DNA of 64,000 nucleotides from Hymenoscyphus infarciens (taxonomy: Eukaryota > Ascomycota > Leotiomycetes > Helotiales > Helotiaceae), in NCBI GenBank assembly GCA_001414345.1, contig LLCB01000187.1, positions 52,572-116,571 on the forward strand, written 5' to 3'. Positions 24,201 through 36,372 of the stretch are shown piece by piece. Below the pieces are notes generated by a model. It saw only the letters and a program-made list of their open reading frames with translations. It made no database searches and had not been told where the DNA came from. The first letter of the stretch is position 1, and each line of letters opens with the position of its first letter. Position numbers and translations under genes: made by a program.

Positions 24201-24872
24201 ATTGGTATCCTTCCAAGCAACTATCTCGGAAGCGAATGCAACTGAGCGCTGACCGGACCAGTAACTTGAGAACCTTGTAACGCTGCTGGCAAGTGCTCCA
24301 CGTACACACCATGAGCCTTTTGAACTACACTAGATAGCCTAATTGTGCGACAATTCTTGAGAAGTAGGTGCTAAGAAAAAGCAGACTTGACCGGTGGGCC
24401 ATTGGGCGACACCAAAGCAGGCCATTGAAGATGACAGAGGACATTTGAAAAAGACTGCTACACCCGAGACAAAAAGGAGGGCACGAAAAATAAGGCAGAG
24501 GAATTGTTTACAGGAAAGTCTGATGCGCTCAAAAAACAAAGCATGTATTAATTAACAAGAAGCACGCGTGTCTATAATCAACTCGGCAACACCATCCAGT
24601 CATGAGTCGTGTCAAAAGCAATATGGTATTATCCGTCCATGGATTTTCCAAGGAATGCTTGTGGGATATGGTTGATTTCATGCCGCGTAATCAACCAAAG
24701 CAAGCAGCCAACACCAACAATGAACCTTAAACACGAAACACCAATGACCCTATTCCCCATCGCCAGAAATGCTCTAAATGCTCGAAAGGGGTATAATCAT
24801 GATACTGTCACCTCTCATGGTCGCGAGAGACCTTGTCTTGCCTGGACGGTGTTCAGTTAGTCTTTGAAATGG
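21204..24872. other. intergenic region downstream of alpA, no gene supported
   Basis: About 3.7 kb, not RIPed. Open frames exist on both strands (for example 21869..22147 plus, 22514..22753 plus, 23664..24149 minus) but none shows a domain, a credible splice structure or codon regularity I could defend. A spliced small gene like the one at 16.6 kb could be hidden here. The last few hundred bases must contain the 3' UTR of alpA. Confidence 0.5.
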
Positions 24873-27663
24873 TCAAATCCGGGAAAAACTTGCCTTCATC
24901 TGTTCAATCTTCAATTTCAGAGCGCTTGTCACTTCTGCGGCCCTCTTCCAACTCTCAACACCCTGTCCATTACCACCATCTCTCGCGCTGTCATTACTTG
25001 GATCGCGAGCTATTCGGGAAGTATATGATGGCGCAGGACTACTTCTTCCTGCGCTACCACTGGCAGCGCTATTTCGACCGTTCCTTAATTCGGGGCTCAG
25101 TTTAGCACGCCCATATTGAGCCGACAAACCATCGCCAGTATTTTCTTTCTCCTCGCTAGGAGTGGATGTGTACGACATCCTCGCTCTTGGGTTTCCATAT
25201 CCTGATCGCTCCTGACCGCCACCATACATCCCCGTGTCGCGGTAAATGCCAGTCTCTTCGCTAGCTGCTTCACGATTTGGGCTCGGTAGACTTGCGGGTG
25301 GGCTGTTCACGCGTTCCGCTGTTGTAAGAGCGCGCTTCAGTCTCTCCATTTCCCTTCGCAACTGACCACACATTGCTTCAGCAGCTTCACAATCTGACCT
25401 GGCCCGGACGAGTTGTGTTTCTTTGGCTTTGATAGAGAGAACATCCCTCGTGTGGTCTTCAATCAACTGTGCGTTGTGGTTCTTCAATTCGCCAATTTCG
25501 GAATTGAGCTTCGACCTTTCCTGGCGGTAATCGTCGGCTTGTCGCAGGAGACGGTCTTTATCGAGACGGAGCTCTTCTAACTCGGCTCTATCAGCAGCAG
25601 ACATACCTGGATTGGGCGGAGGCGACATAGAAGACATCGGAGGAGCAGCCATGGCGGGTGCTTTGGCAAGAGAACGACCAGCAAGACCTCTTCCGCCCAC
25701 GCCCAGACGAGGGGGTGGCGGTGGTTCTTCTTCGGGTGTCTCTGGTCGAACAACAGGACGTCGTGCAGGGGAGGCAGTCGAAGCCGCACCGCCAGGACCC
25801 GGCAGAACACGCTTCAATGGAGCTTTAAGTCCCGCGGGTGCCTTTAGACCACCGAGCTTCGAGGTTCTTGCGGTTGGCTGAGGAGCCAAAGGAGCTTCTT
25901 GAGCGTAGACACTAGCTGGGGCAGGCTTTGGCGCAGGTTTTTTGGTACCAGCAGGCACTTTCTTGACCACCTTTCGAGGTGCCGCTGCTGGGGCGGCTTT
26001 AGCTGCTGGTGGAGGGGGCTTTGGCTTTGGCTTGTCTTTTGCTTTGACTTCTGCTGACTCAAAGTATTCCTTGATTTTTGTCTTTCTGATCTCATCCAGA
26101 CCCTCAAGATAAGGACCCATAGCTCTTTCACCCATTATTTTCATCACTGTACCAAGTATTTCTGCTCCACCAGATCGTAGAACTTCACCCGATTCAGCAA
26201 GTAACTTCTTTGCCGATTCGCAAATAGAAGCCACCTCAGTTTTGATTGGTGCCTCCCGGGTCGTTTTCAAGCATCGAATTAAAAACTTCATCGAGCCCTC
26301 TTTCACTTGAGGATTCTTGTGTTTGAGAAATTCAAGCATCTCTTCGAGACAATCCGTAAGACTAGTTGCAGCAAAGACCTGGTCCAGTGCCGAAGCAAGA
26401 GCATCTTGGACTGTGGCCTTCTTCTCCTTGAGTCTCTCCATCATTGGGCCCATGACAACCGATCGATGTTTTGAAAAAGGCTTCCTCAGTCCTTTCGCAA
26501 GAACTTCTATACACTGGGCCGCTTGGATTACGACAGCGATGTTGGCGTCTTTCATAGATTTCGCTAAGCCCCTGATTATTTCGTTGAAGTCGCCGTCCTT
26601 GATTCTTGGAACATTCAATGCCTGGAATAAAGCTTCAAGTGCATCTTTTCGTTCTTTCCACTTGGATGAGGCTAATTGATCATGGAAATCTGGTGCGACC
26701 TTCGCAAGTACATCTTGGGGCTCAGCCAAATCAAAAACGTCAACTTCCACCCCCTCGGCTTCCAGTTCATCTTCTTCTTCGTCCTCTGCGCCTGGTGGTG
26801 GTGCCCGTGCAATAGCGGCTTGTTGCGAGCGGAGTAGTCGTTCCTGTTTTGGCATGGGCTCGGCTTTTATCTTCTCAAAAAGGGCTTCCATATCCGTTTG
26901 TTGTGTGGGCTTCAGGTCCCCCCAAAACATGGGCTTCATGGCCTCCCTTAACCATCGGTAAAGTTCAACTGCCAAATTGGTCGCTTCTGCTCGCACGTTT
27001 TTGTCTGCATGACCGAATGGCTTGGGTAGAACCTTAAGAATTGGCTTTGGGTCGACGGTTTTACAGCCGTAATTGTGAAAAATAGCTGTCAATGCCGCTA
27101 GTGTTGCTGCGATAACTTTTGGTTGTTTGTTCGAAAGACCGGGAAGCAATTCTTCGATTATTGGACCGGCAGTATCTAATTCGATGTATAGTAAAATCGC
27201 TTCTAGGGACGAGGCTTTGGTGGCAGCCCTGGTAGAAGAAAGGCCTTTCTCCATCAGAGGCTGAATTGTGTGACTCCTGGTTCTATAGAAATTGCTGTCA
27301 GGTTCCAGTAACAAAACTTGGTTGACTGACATACCTTGTACAACCCTCACGCCCCCCAAATTTTAAAAATGCACATAATGCCGCAATGCCCTCTTGTTGT
27401 GCTGCGACATTAGAATCTGCAGCCGCTCCCTTCCATAGTCCGGGATCTTGTAGAAAGGGTCGAAATGCTGGATCGTGTTCGTCTGGGGTAACTTCAAATT
27501 GTTTCGCTGCATCTACATAACCATCTTTACGGACTTTCCACGTCTATGTATAAAGTTAGCGCCCTAGCTCAGGACAAGTCGAGGGAGGGGTAGAATGTAC
27601 CTTGTGCTGGAATCTGTCGGGTAGGGGAAGAGAACTAAAGTCCTCTTCTTGTGCGTCCGCCAT
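24873..27663 (-). CDS. alpA: XMAP215/Stu2-family microtubule polymerase (AlpA-like)
   Basis: TOG-domain microtubule polymerase acting at plus ends, spindle pole bodies and kinetochores. Exons on the minus strand are 27663..27601, 27543..27335 and 27282..24873; 2,682 nt gives 893 residues, close to yeast Stu2 and Aspergillus AlpA. Introns are 57 and 52 nt (GTACAT and GTATGT donors, ATAG acceptors) and the phases match. Start MADAQEEDFSSLPLPDRFQHK. TOG1 runs to about residue 235 (TWKVRKDGY, DPGLWKGAAADSN, LPGLSNKQPKV). TOG2 spans about 280-510 (APDFHDQLASSKWKERKDAL, KHKNPQVKEGSMKFL). Then comes a basic Lys/Pro/Ala linker (KPKPKPPPPAAKAAP) of the type that binds the lattice, a coiled coil at about 655-755 (ELRLDKDRLLRQADDYRQER) for dimerisation, and a Ser-rich tail. 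Two TOG domains plus a coiled coil is the fungal form, unlike the five-TOG animal proteins. Divergent neighbour is nudF. Intact. Confidence 0.93.
27283..27334 (-). other. intron 2 of alpA
   Basis: 52-nt intron, donor GTATGT and acceptor CTATAG on the minus strand. Joins FGGREGCTR to TRSHTIQPL inside TOG1 (phase 2). Confidence 0.85.
27544..27600 (-). other. intron 1 of alpA
   Basis: 57-nt intron, donor GTACAT, GCTAAC branch site and acceptor CATAG on the minus strand, phase 0. Joins DRFQHK to TWKVRKDGY. Confidence 0.85.
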
Positions 27664-28583
27664 ATTGGGGACAGTGGGTTCGAAGATCTGTTTGGAGAGG
27701 GATTGCAGACCTGGAACGCGTTTGGTTAGCTTCCGCAACAGCGTTGTTGGGAGATGCCCCGCCATCCGTGCAGCGGCACTCTGACGAGGGCAGACCAGGA
27801 TATTGGGGCAATGGGATATGAAGCCATTTCGTTGCAGCGTCGCTATGCACAGAAAGTACCAGAGAAGGGGGGGGGGTCGCATACCTGGACAAAGAGGGCG
27901 CAAATAGAGCAGCTAATTTGTGGCGCCTTGTGCGAGATGGTCTGGCAAGACAAGGGAGAGATGATCAATGTGGAATCTGGGCGAGTTTCGTGAGATGCGC
28001 AGGTAGAGTGTTGCGCCGTGAATAAAGAGGAGAGGTTTCCAGATCGTGGGTGGTGTTTATGGTACTGGGAAAATGATTTGGTGGAGGAGGCTTGACGATT
28101 GTTGTTGTTTTTTTGGGTCACTACGGGCGACCCCCTGCTGGTTACTGCAGGCGGGTTGTGGTAGGTATCTGGTATCTGAGGTGCCTGCCCTGGTAGCCCT
28201 GCGCAGGGTTCAAATTTGTAGCAACACCAAAGAAAGCCGCGGAACCTGTACAGTAACATCCCCATCACCATGAGAAAGCGTCATCGAGCACACCCTCCAA
28301 ACTGCCTCTCTTCACCTTCGAGACGAAGTCAAGTCCTCAATAATCAGCCCCCAGATCGCCCCTGACTGTGATACCACGCTTCCTCAATCGATCTCGACCT
28401 CGATACCAACCCTGAAGGCTCGCTCGCTTTTGCCCGCGTGCACCGCTCTTCGTACGGACACAGACCAGAAATAGGTAAACAGTGAGGGGCAAACAACCAC
28501 AACCCTCGGCCAGGCGCATAGCCTCAGGGGAATAGCGAACCCCGACGCCTGACAAGCTTCATGTATCGAATCCCGCGATCACC
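27664..28583. promoter_or_regulatory. shared divergent promoter region of alpA and nudF
   Basis: 920 bp between the two start codons, which point away from each other. Both 5' leaders must lie here. It contains CT-rich and CCACC stretches on the nudF side (about 28240-28340). Open frames inside it have no motif and are probably chance. No operator can be fixed by eye. Confidence 0.6.
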
Positions 28584-30064
28584 ATGAGCCAGATCTTGAC
28601 TTCACGGCAAGCCGAGGAGCTGTAAGTCACCCCGCATGAATTACACCGCAGCCTCTAATCTGAGCCAGTCACAAGTCCATGATAGCCTACCTCACATCCG
28701 TCAACCTCCCAAATAGTGCTGCAGCTTTACGAGACGAACTTCAGATCGGGGAGGCCTTTGATGCTGCGACCAGTAAGAAATATGAAGGCCTACTGGAGAA
28801 GAAATGGACATCTGTTGTGCGGTTGCAGAAAAAGGTAGGACCCATTTGCTGAACATCGAGAAGAACATGAAGGCTGATGATCTTTGGTTCGCAGATAATG
28901 GAACTGGAATCGAGGAATGCCAGTTTACAAGCCGAAATCGACTCCGCGACCCCTACATCTCTCTCGAAAAGGAATCTAGACCCTACGACCTGGCTTCCTC
29001 GTTCCCCAGCCAGGCATACTTTACAATCACATAGGGAGCCCGTTACATGCGTGGCTTTCCATCCCGTATTCTCATCTCTCGCATCTGGTTCGGAAGATTA
29101 CACCATAAAAATCTGGGATTGGGAATTGGGCGAGTTGGAAAGGACGGTCAAGGGACATACGAGGCCAGTACTGGATGTGGATTTTGGTGGACCACGAGGA
29201 GGAACTTTACTAGCATCATGCTCGAGCGATCTTACGATAAAACTGTGGGATCCAAGCGATGAATATAAAAATATTCGAACCCTTCCCGGACACGACCATT
29301 CAGTGTCAGCTGTACGTTTCATACCCAGCGGTGCGGCCGGGTCACCATCTTCAGGAAATCTACTGGTTTCGGCTAGTCGGGACAAATCGCTTCGTATTTG
29401 GGATGTATCAACAGGATATTGTGTTAAAACGATCCGGGGCCACGCAGATTGGGTTCGCGACGTTTCGCCGTCTTTCGATGGGCGATGGCTGGTGTCGACA
29501 GGAAATGACCAGACTGCTAGGATATGGGACGCTTCTTCTGGGGAACCGAAAGCAACTTTATTAGGCCATGAACATTCTGTCGAGTGTTGTGTATTTGCAC
29601 CGCCAGCTAGTTATGGGCATTTAGCGACACTAGCAGGGATGAAAAAACCACCCTCAGCCAGCAGTTCAGCAGAATTTGTAGCAACAGGAGGAAGAGATAA
29701 GATCATTCGATTATGGGACGCGCGGGGCACATTGATCAAGACACTCATTGGACACGAAAATTGGGTGAGGGGTTTAGTATTCCACCCCGGCGGCAAATAC
29801 CTACTCAGCGTTTCCGATGACAAGACTTTGAGATGTTGGGATCTTTCACAGGAAGGCAAAATCGTCAAGACCTTGGATGAGTCGCATGGACATTTTGTCA
29901 GTTGTATTAGGTGGGCACCGGGTGTGATAAAAGATGTTCCACCTACGAATGGAGAAAATGGAGCAACAAACGGAGTCAAGAAGGATGACACAACCAAAAT
30001 TGGAATACGGTGTGTCATTGCCACCGGAAGTGTTGACTTGAATGTGAGAGTCTTTGCCTCATGA
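28584..30064 (+). CDS. nudF: LIS1/PAC1/NudF dynein regulator (LisH, coiled coil, seven WD40 repeats)
   Basis: Regulator of cytoplasmic dynein needed for nuclear migration and spindle positioning; works with NudE and NudC and at microtubule plus ends. Exons 28584..28621, 28669..28834 and 28895..30064 give 457 residues, the usual length. Introns of 47 and 60 nt have GTAAGT and GTAGGA donors. Start [13 protein letters not shown]. The LisH dimerisation motif is at about 9-41 ([14 protein letters not shown]), followed by a short coiled coil ([20 protein letters not shown]). The WD40 propeller runs from about residue 110, with repeats visible at [76 protein letters not shown] and a last one ending [10 protein letters not shown]. 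The match to fungal PAC1 is extensive. The last known base of the coding region is about 0.3 kb from a RIPed repeat block, but the gene shows no RIP damage. Confidence 0.97.
28622..28668 (+). other. intron 1 of nudF
   Basis: 47 nt, GTAAGT donor and GCCAG acceptor, phase 2. It splits the Leu codon of the EELHKS segment of LisH. Confidence 0.9.
28835..28894 (+). other. intron 2 of nudF
   Basis: 60 nt, GTAGGA donor and TTCGCAG acceptor, phase 0. Joins RLQKK to IMELESRN in the coiled coil. Confidence 0.9.
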
Positions 30065-30364
30065 AAAAATGGAAAAATGGTCTGTCAAGAGGAGTTGGTT
30101 GGGGGAGTTGAGGCACGACGAATTGCAGGTGCGCTCTAGAAGAGAGTTGGCTACGAAATATCATGAGTTTATGCTAGCATTTGTATAAGGAGAAGTTGCT
30201 TCTTCAAATCAATTGAAATAATCAACCACCTGGAGTTTTGTCAAAGGAGGACTGGGGCGTAAGTAGGGTGATAATAGCGATTGAAATGGAAATTTTGAAC
30301 CTACTTCTTTCTCTTCTAATCGTCGGATCCACTAACCTAGCCGTCTACTCACCACTATCCTACC
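30065..30364. other. nudF 3' region up to the RIP boundary
   Basis: About 300 bp of ordinary composition (CA and TG present). It holds the nudF 3' UTR and ends where composition switches to CpA/TpG-free AT-rich DNA near 30365-30400. Confidence 0.6.
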
Positions 30365-30660
30365 TACGAGAGAGTTAGTCTTTTCAATTAGTCTAACTAG
30401 ATTAATAGATAATACTCTTCTAAGATATTAAACCTACTTTAAGGCTATTTATAAGTTATAGAAATTTAATTAGAAATAAGATAAATTCTAGCTAATTTCT
30501 AAGTATTCTTTTACTAAATAATAAGAATCTTTTAACTAGTATATTTAAGATAAGATAAGTTATAAAGAAAGTTATTTTCCTAAGAGTAAAAAAGAGAATT
30601 AGTTTATAAAGAATCTTATTCTATAAGAAGAGCTTTAACTACTTCTATAATTATCTTTAT

Positions 30661-30826
30661 AATAATAAGATAGAAGTAGAGTAGAGAAGTAGTCTATTCG
30701 TAGTTATTAATATAAAAACTAAAGGTAAAGAGCGAAGATAGCTCTAAACGATACTAATATATAGGATTCTACTAGGCAGTGAAAGAGTTACGTAATAGGT
30801 CTAAAACTAGAACTAGACTATTACAT
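30661..30826. repeat. outer direct repeat, left copy (about 165 bp)
   Basis: Matches 40986..41150 in the same orientation. Shared words include GAGAAGTAGTCTATTCGTAG, AAAGAGCGAAGATAGCTCTA and CTAATATATAGGATTCT. Position near both ends of the AT-rich block suggests an LTR pair or the ends of one large element. This copy is the more RIPed of the two. Confidence 0.72.
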
Positions 30827-31040
30827 TTCTCTCTCTTTAGTAGAGCTCGCTCTCGAGCTCTAGAAACCCGTATACTTATCTATTTATATATCTACTAGTC
30901 TAAGCTTATACTCTTCCTTCTACTAAGGCAGTTATAAGATACTAGCTCTATAAGAGTAGTAAGGTGCTAGCTATATACCGAGTTACTTAAAACTCTCTAT
31001 ATTTACTCTCTAATACTAATCTATATAATCTACTTATAAT

Positions 31041-31390
31041 AGTACGAAATATATATAACTATAGTAGAGGTATATAAGAGTGTATATAGTAGAATAACAT
31101 ATATAGATACTAGGCACTAATATAGAAGAAAATAATAACTAGCCTTTTCTAACTCTAGGAGAGTAGGCTACTATATATAAGAGGTTTTAGATAATATAAA
31201 AAGAGGTACGAAACTAAATAACGATATATATTAGCTAATATAAAAGCCTGAATCTACGAAGTACGTCTAAAAGTCTAGACAGACGTATAGACGTATATAA
31301 CCTTCTTAAATTAGATAATATAAAACAATAACTACTAAAACATAGTATATACTATATAATCTCGGCTATATAGAATAGTATACTATTATA
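31041..31390. repeat. second direct repeat, left copy (about 350 bp, LTR-like)
   Basis: Matches about 39958..40316 in the same orientation over the whole length (for example GTACGAAATATATATAACTA, AGTACGTCTAAAAGTCTAGA and TAATCTCGGCTATATAGAA). Candidate LTR of an inner element about 9.3 kb long. Confidence 0.75.
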
Positions 31391-31729
31391 TCTCTCTCTC
31401 TTGAAAAAGACTCGTTCTAAGTCTTCTATCTCTTATTATTTAGAGTTTAGAGTAGAATTAGAGTAGTATAAGTATTATAACATTTATTATATTTATTAAT
31501 TTTATTATAAGTAAGAAGATAGATTAGAGTTTAAATTATAGCTAACCTAGGTTCAAAGATGCTTTATTTATTATAATATTATAAGTAAGATAAGATATTA
31601 TAATATCGATTTTAAGTTTAAATTATAACTAACTTAATTTATAAATACTTATAAAATAAAGACTTTGTTTCTAATCCTTCTATATTAAAGTAAGTATTCG
31701 CGTTTACTAAAAGAGTATAGTCTAATCTA

Positions 31730-32160
31730 TCTAGTAGTTAGAGAAAGTTTAAAGTTTAAAAAGTTTAAAAAGTTTAAAAGTTTAGAGTAAAATTAGAAAA
31801 AAGTTTAAAAAGTTAAATTCGAAAGTTTAGAGTAGAGTTAGAAGTTATTTAGTTAAGAGATAGTAATAACTTAGTTAAGAGCTTATTTTAAGAGTATATT
31901 AATTTATATCTAAGTTAAATTCTCTAATTTAAATTTATTAAAAGAGTATAAGTTTATCTAAACTAAGGTTAGTAGAGATTTAGAGTAAAGTTTAAACTAA
32001 AAAGTTAATAATATTATAGATAATAGTAATAACTTAGCTAAGAGGTTACTATTCTTTTAAAAGTATACTAATTTATTTTATATTTAATTCGAAAGTTTAA
32101 ATAAAAAAAGGACTTCTAGCTCTACTAGAAGTGAAAGAAAGTAAAGAATATAAGAAAGAC
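31730..32160. repeat. RIPed repeat unit, first copy
   Basis: Matches about 38150..38560 in the same orientation, and about 34840..35270 partly in the opposite orientation (AAGTTTAAAAAG tracts, AGTAATAACTTAG, GGACTTCTAG). Confidence 0.6.
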
Positions 32161-32300
32161 TTTATACTAGAGTTAGTAGGGTTTTAGCTAGTTAAAAGAC
32201 TTAATACTAAATTTAAAATTATTATTTAAAGTCTAAGATAATAAGAGAAGAGGTAGTTTTAGCTAGTTAAAAGAGTTTATTACTAAATTTGAAAGAGTTT

Positions 32301-32810
32301 CACTATAATAGCACGCTATTCTAGATTATTATATAATAGCTGGATTATTATATAATAGTACTATTCTAAATTTTCAGTATTTATAAAACTACTAATATCT
32401 CTAAGCAGTGCTAATACCTCTAATACCTCTAGAGCTAAGATTATAAATAACTAATACTTATATAAGTAAAGTACTAAAAGTATTAATATCTAATATTTAT
32501 ATATAGAAGAGATTAAGAGTTAGATATTATATATTTAGCTTTCTAAAGGTTTAGAAGTTATATATTTAGCTTTTTAGCTCTTATTATTTAGTATTAGCTA
32601 TATTAAGCAGGGCTTAGTTATTATTATTATTAGAACTTAGAAGCTTCTAAACTCTTATATATAGACGTTTATATTTAGTATAGAAGAAGGATAGTTATTA
32701 TTTTCTTCTATATTAGTACCTAGTATCTATATATATTATTCTACTATATATACTCCTATATGCCTCTACTATAGTTATATATATTTCGTACTATTATATA
32801 AAAATAATAA
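32301..32810. repeat. third direct repeat, left copy (about 505 bp)
   Basis: Matches about 36855..37357 in the same orientation (CTATTCTAGATTATTATATA, CTAAATTTTCAGTATT, CTTAGAAGCTTCTAAACTCT). Its last 110 bp are the reverse complement of the start of the 31041 / 39958 repeat, so the two repeat families share an end. Confidence 0.75.
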
Positions 32811-34560
32811 CTCTTCTTTACTAGTAACGGCTTTAATAATATCTCTTTTTAAGCTTATCGCTACTCTTTGTTTAGAAGTCGATTTATACTCGATTTAGAA
32901 TATTACAACGATATTCTTATATAGCCGGGTAATTAGAGACTACCTAGATAGCTAGTAATAGCAGGGTTTATTATCTATATAAATAGCTAGTAAAAATCGT
33001 ATTTTAGTATATATTAAGAGATTAGAATACGCTAAGTATTCCTAAGAGTTCTAATAGCTCTAGATTTAGTAAATAAGTCGACTTATAATAGTTATCTAGA
33101 AGGCTTCTAAATCTAATCTTACCTCTCTCTCCTCTAAACCGACATCTTTGAAATATTAAACCTAGTTCTGCTATAAGGCGTTAAACGCTCTTCTAAGACT
33201 ACTCCTCTTTCTAAAAGCTATCTAAATAACACCTATATACTAAGATCTAGAAGATCTCAACGAAACAATAGTTAAAGAGACTAGTAAGACTTCTTAAATA
33301 TAGACTAGATATAGTTAGTTATATAAGCTTTAGAAGTAGAGAATTAAGAAATAAGGAATTAGCTAGCTAAGCTAGAAAGACAGATAAGTAAGCTTATAAT
33401 TTAATATTAATAAAACACTTTGCTTCTAAACCCTCTCTAATCTAACTCTCTTCTACTTCTAAGCTTGAATTTATACCCCTTTTAGCTATAGGTAGCTACC
33501 TCTAATACCTTTTAATAACCCTCTTTTAGAGCTACCCCTCTTTTTAAAAGACTCTCTAAACCCTCTCTAATCTATAACTATATACTAAGACCTAGAAGAT
33601 CTTAATAAAATGATAAGTAAGACTTCTTAGATATAGATAATATATTAATAAGATAGTAGTATAAAAATAAAGGATAAAACGATTAGTTAGACGAGATAGA
33701 TATACTTATAAGTAAACTATAAAGTTAATAACTTAAAAAATACTCTATCTCTAAACCCTTACTAATCTAACCCTCTTTCGAACCTTTGTTTAAACCCTTC
33801 TTTACTTTTTAAAGCCTATGTTTAGACCTTCTTTACTTATAAGCTCCTGCCTCTAATAAACTTCCTACTACTTCTTAAACCCTTAAATTAGATATAAATT
33901 AGTTAAAATACGCTTTCTATTAAGATAAAACTTAGAAGTAAGCTCTTAGCTAAGTTATTACTATTTCTTAACTAAATATTATCTAACTCTATTCTAAACT
34001 TCTCTTAAACCTCTACTAGTGAATATTTAAAAAGACTATAGTTATAGACCGAGTTCCTACTAGTATAAAGGTTAAAAGAGATAGAAGTTAAAAGAGAAAG
34101 AAGTAGAATTAGAAGAAGAATAAGCTAAAGAAACTTTTACTAACTTTAAAAAGTTACTTTTCGAGTATAGCTATACTTAGAGAGATACTAGAATTAGAAA
34201 GGTTCTTTTATATATAGAATAAAATAAGATTATATCTTAGCTCTAAAACGCGTTTACTACTCTTAAGAGATACTAGAATTATAACTTTGCTAAGATAGTA
34301 AACGATCTTTTAGCTATAGATAAGGAGGGATACTAAAGTACTAAATATTTAGAAACAACTACGCCTATTAATATTAGTACTTTAGTTTAAAAGAATACCT
34401 CTCTATTCTTATCTAGTTTAGCTCTAAACTCTCTATAATATAATAGCGAATCGTTCTCTACTTTAGAAGTGAAATAGGAATTAGAAGATAAAGAAGTCCT
34501 TAAGTACTCTAAAGAGAACAAGGCGGCCTACGGGCCTAAGTAACATAGTTCCTACGATAG
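32811..34560. repeat. left arm of a giant inverted repeat (about 1.75 kb)
   Basis: Reverse complement matches about 38030..39975. Matching blocks include AGTCGACTTATTTACTAAAT, AATCGACTTCTAAATAAAGA, GACTACCTAGATAGCTAGTA and, near the inner end, GGAACTATGTTACTTAGG. With the shared repeat end, the arms extend to about 32696 and 40075. Confidence 0.72.
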
Positions 34561-35000
34561 TACTAATAAATGTCGTACTTGAAACTGTACCCCTTTTTGT
34601 TGTCCCGAACTTTGGACAGCGAAACTTTGATAACCTCGGCATCAAGTTCATTTGACTAGCCGAAACTACCCCTTTTATTGTCCCCGGATACTCGGACAAT
34701 TCGACAAACTTCGGTACCAAGCTCTTTTGACCAGCCGAAACCCGAACGACTCTGATCAGAGTCTTACAGTCTTTACTGTCTTACCTTCTTTTACTTCTAG
34801 CAGGGCTAGAAGTTCTTTTTTATTTAAATTCGACTTAGATACGAATCGGTACGCTCTTGAAAGAATAGTGACCTCTTAGCTGAGTTATTACTGTCTACGA
34901 CATTATCGACTTTTCGGTTTAGACTTTACTCTAAATACCCGCCGACCTTAGTTTAGACGAACTTATATTCTTTTTTTTTCGAATTCGAATTAGATGCGAA
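34500..35000. repeat. less-mutated island with an internal 80-bp duplication
   Basis: CA and TG reappear here (for example CTCTGATCAGAGTC, TTGTTGTCCCGAACTTTGGA). Two diverged tandem units lie at about 34591-34671 and 34672-34750: both have TTGTCCC, a GGACA/GGACAA word, CTTCGG/CCTCGGCATC, CAAG(C)T(T/C), TTTTGAC-AGCCGAAAC. No gene motif recognised. Confidence 0.62.
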
Positions 35001-36326
35001 TCGGTACGTTCTCGAAGTGAGCTCTTAACTGAGTTATCACTATTACCTATAACGTTACCTCTTGATATTCGCTTCTAACTCTCTTCTAAATTCGCCTCTA
35101 TCTCTACTTTAAACTTTTTAAACTTTTTAAACTTTAAACTTTAAACTTTTTCCGACCTACTAGATAGGATTAGACTATACTCTTTTAGTAAACGTGAATA
35201 CTTATACTTTAATATTAAAGGATTAAAAACGAAGTCTCTTTTATAAGCATCTACGAACTTGGTCGGATACGATTCAGATCCTGCTTAGTATCTTATAGAT
35301 AATTTTTAGAGTTTACTATATTATCTAAGAGACTTTTATACTAAATATCTAGAAGAGCTAGGACTACTCTAACACCTCTCTAAATAGCTTAATATATAGG
35401 AATTAGATAAGAATTAGGTAAAAGAGTTAATTTATAAAACTCTATTAATACCCTCTAATTCTAGTTACTCTTAATAAAGAACTTATAATAAAAACCTAAG
35501 ATAAAACACTAACTAATAGGAATGTTTAAAATTAATAAAGTAAAGAACTAAGACTAAGTTACTACTGAAATAGAGCTTACTAACCCTCTCTAGGCTATAG
35601 CCTCTCCTTCCTCTAACTTATTATCCTTCTCTCTACTCTCTTAAGTATAAGGAGCCTAAATCGGCTCTTCCTCTACTACCTCCTTCTTATAAGGACGCTT
35701 CTTATCTCAGTAACCTCCTATAACTAGCTTCGGAGAAGACGCTTATAAACTCTTTAGATAGGCCTCGAAGAGGACCTAAACCTAGGTTTAGATAGAGGTC
35801 CTACCCTCTATAGTATAGTGTAAAGACTATTAAATATTAGTAACTAAATCCCCTCTAATAAGTAAGAGGTACTTATAATAACCTTAGTATAAAGTACTCG
35901 AGTCTCCTCTAAAAGGGCGAACTATACCTCTAAACTACTCTTTAGTACCTCTATACTAGTAATAACTAATACCTTATCTAAGGTCTTAGTAGCCTTCTTA
36001 ATCTCTCTCTTCTCCTTCTTAAGCTTAAGCTTATTAAACTCCTTTCTAATAAACTATAACAACTACTTAAGTTAAAATGAATTTAGTATATATTTAGGAT
36101 TAAACTTACTAGGATATATATAGTATTCTACTTAATATAGTACCTACACTTCTTTAACTTTAGCTTCTTAAAAGTATATATATAATCTCTGTTCTAAGAT
36201 TTTACCTAAAAGTACTAAATATAGTAGACTTGGTAAGTAGCTAGAAGCGTACTAGAAGAACATAGAAGAGGCATTTTACTATATCAGATTAGCTCTAAAT
36301 CAAGTCTAATTAAGAAGAGAAGAACT

Positions 36327-36332
36327 TACTTT

Positions 36333-36364
<32 letters not shown>

Positions 36365-36372
36365 ATTCTAAG
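36327..36372. repeat. (TA)n dinucleotide run
   Basis: Run of TATATA with one interruption inside the RIPed block. Confidence 0.8.
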
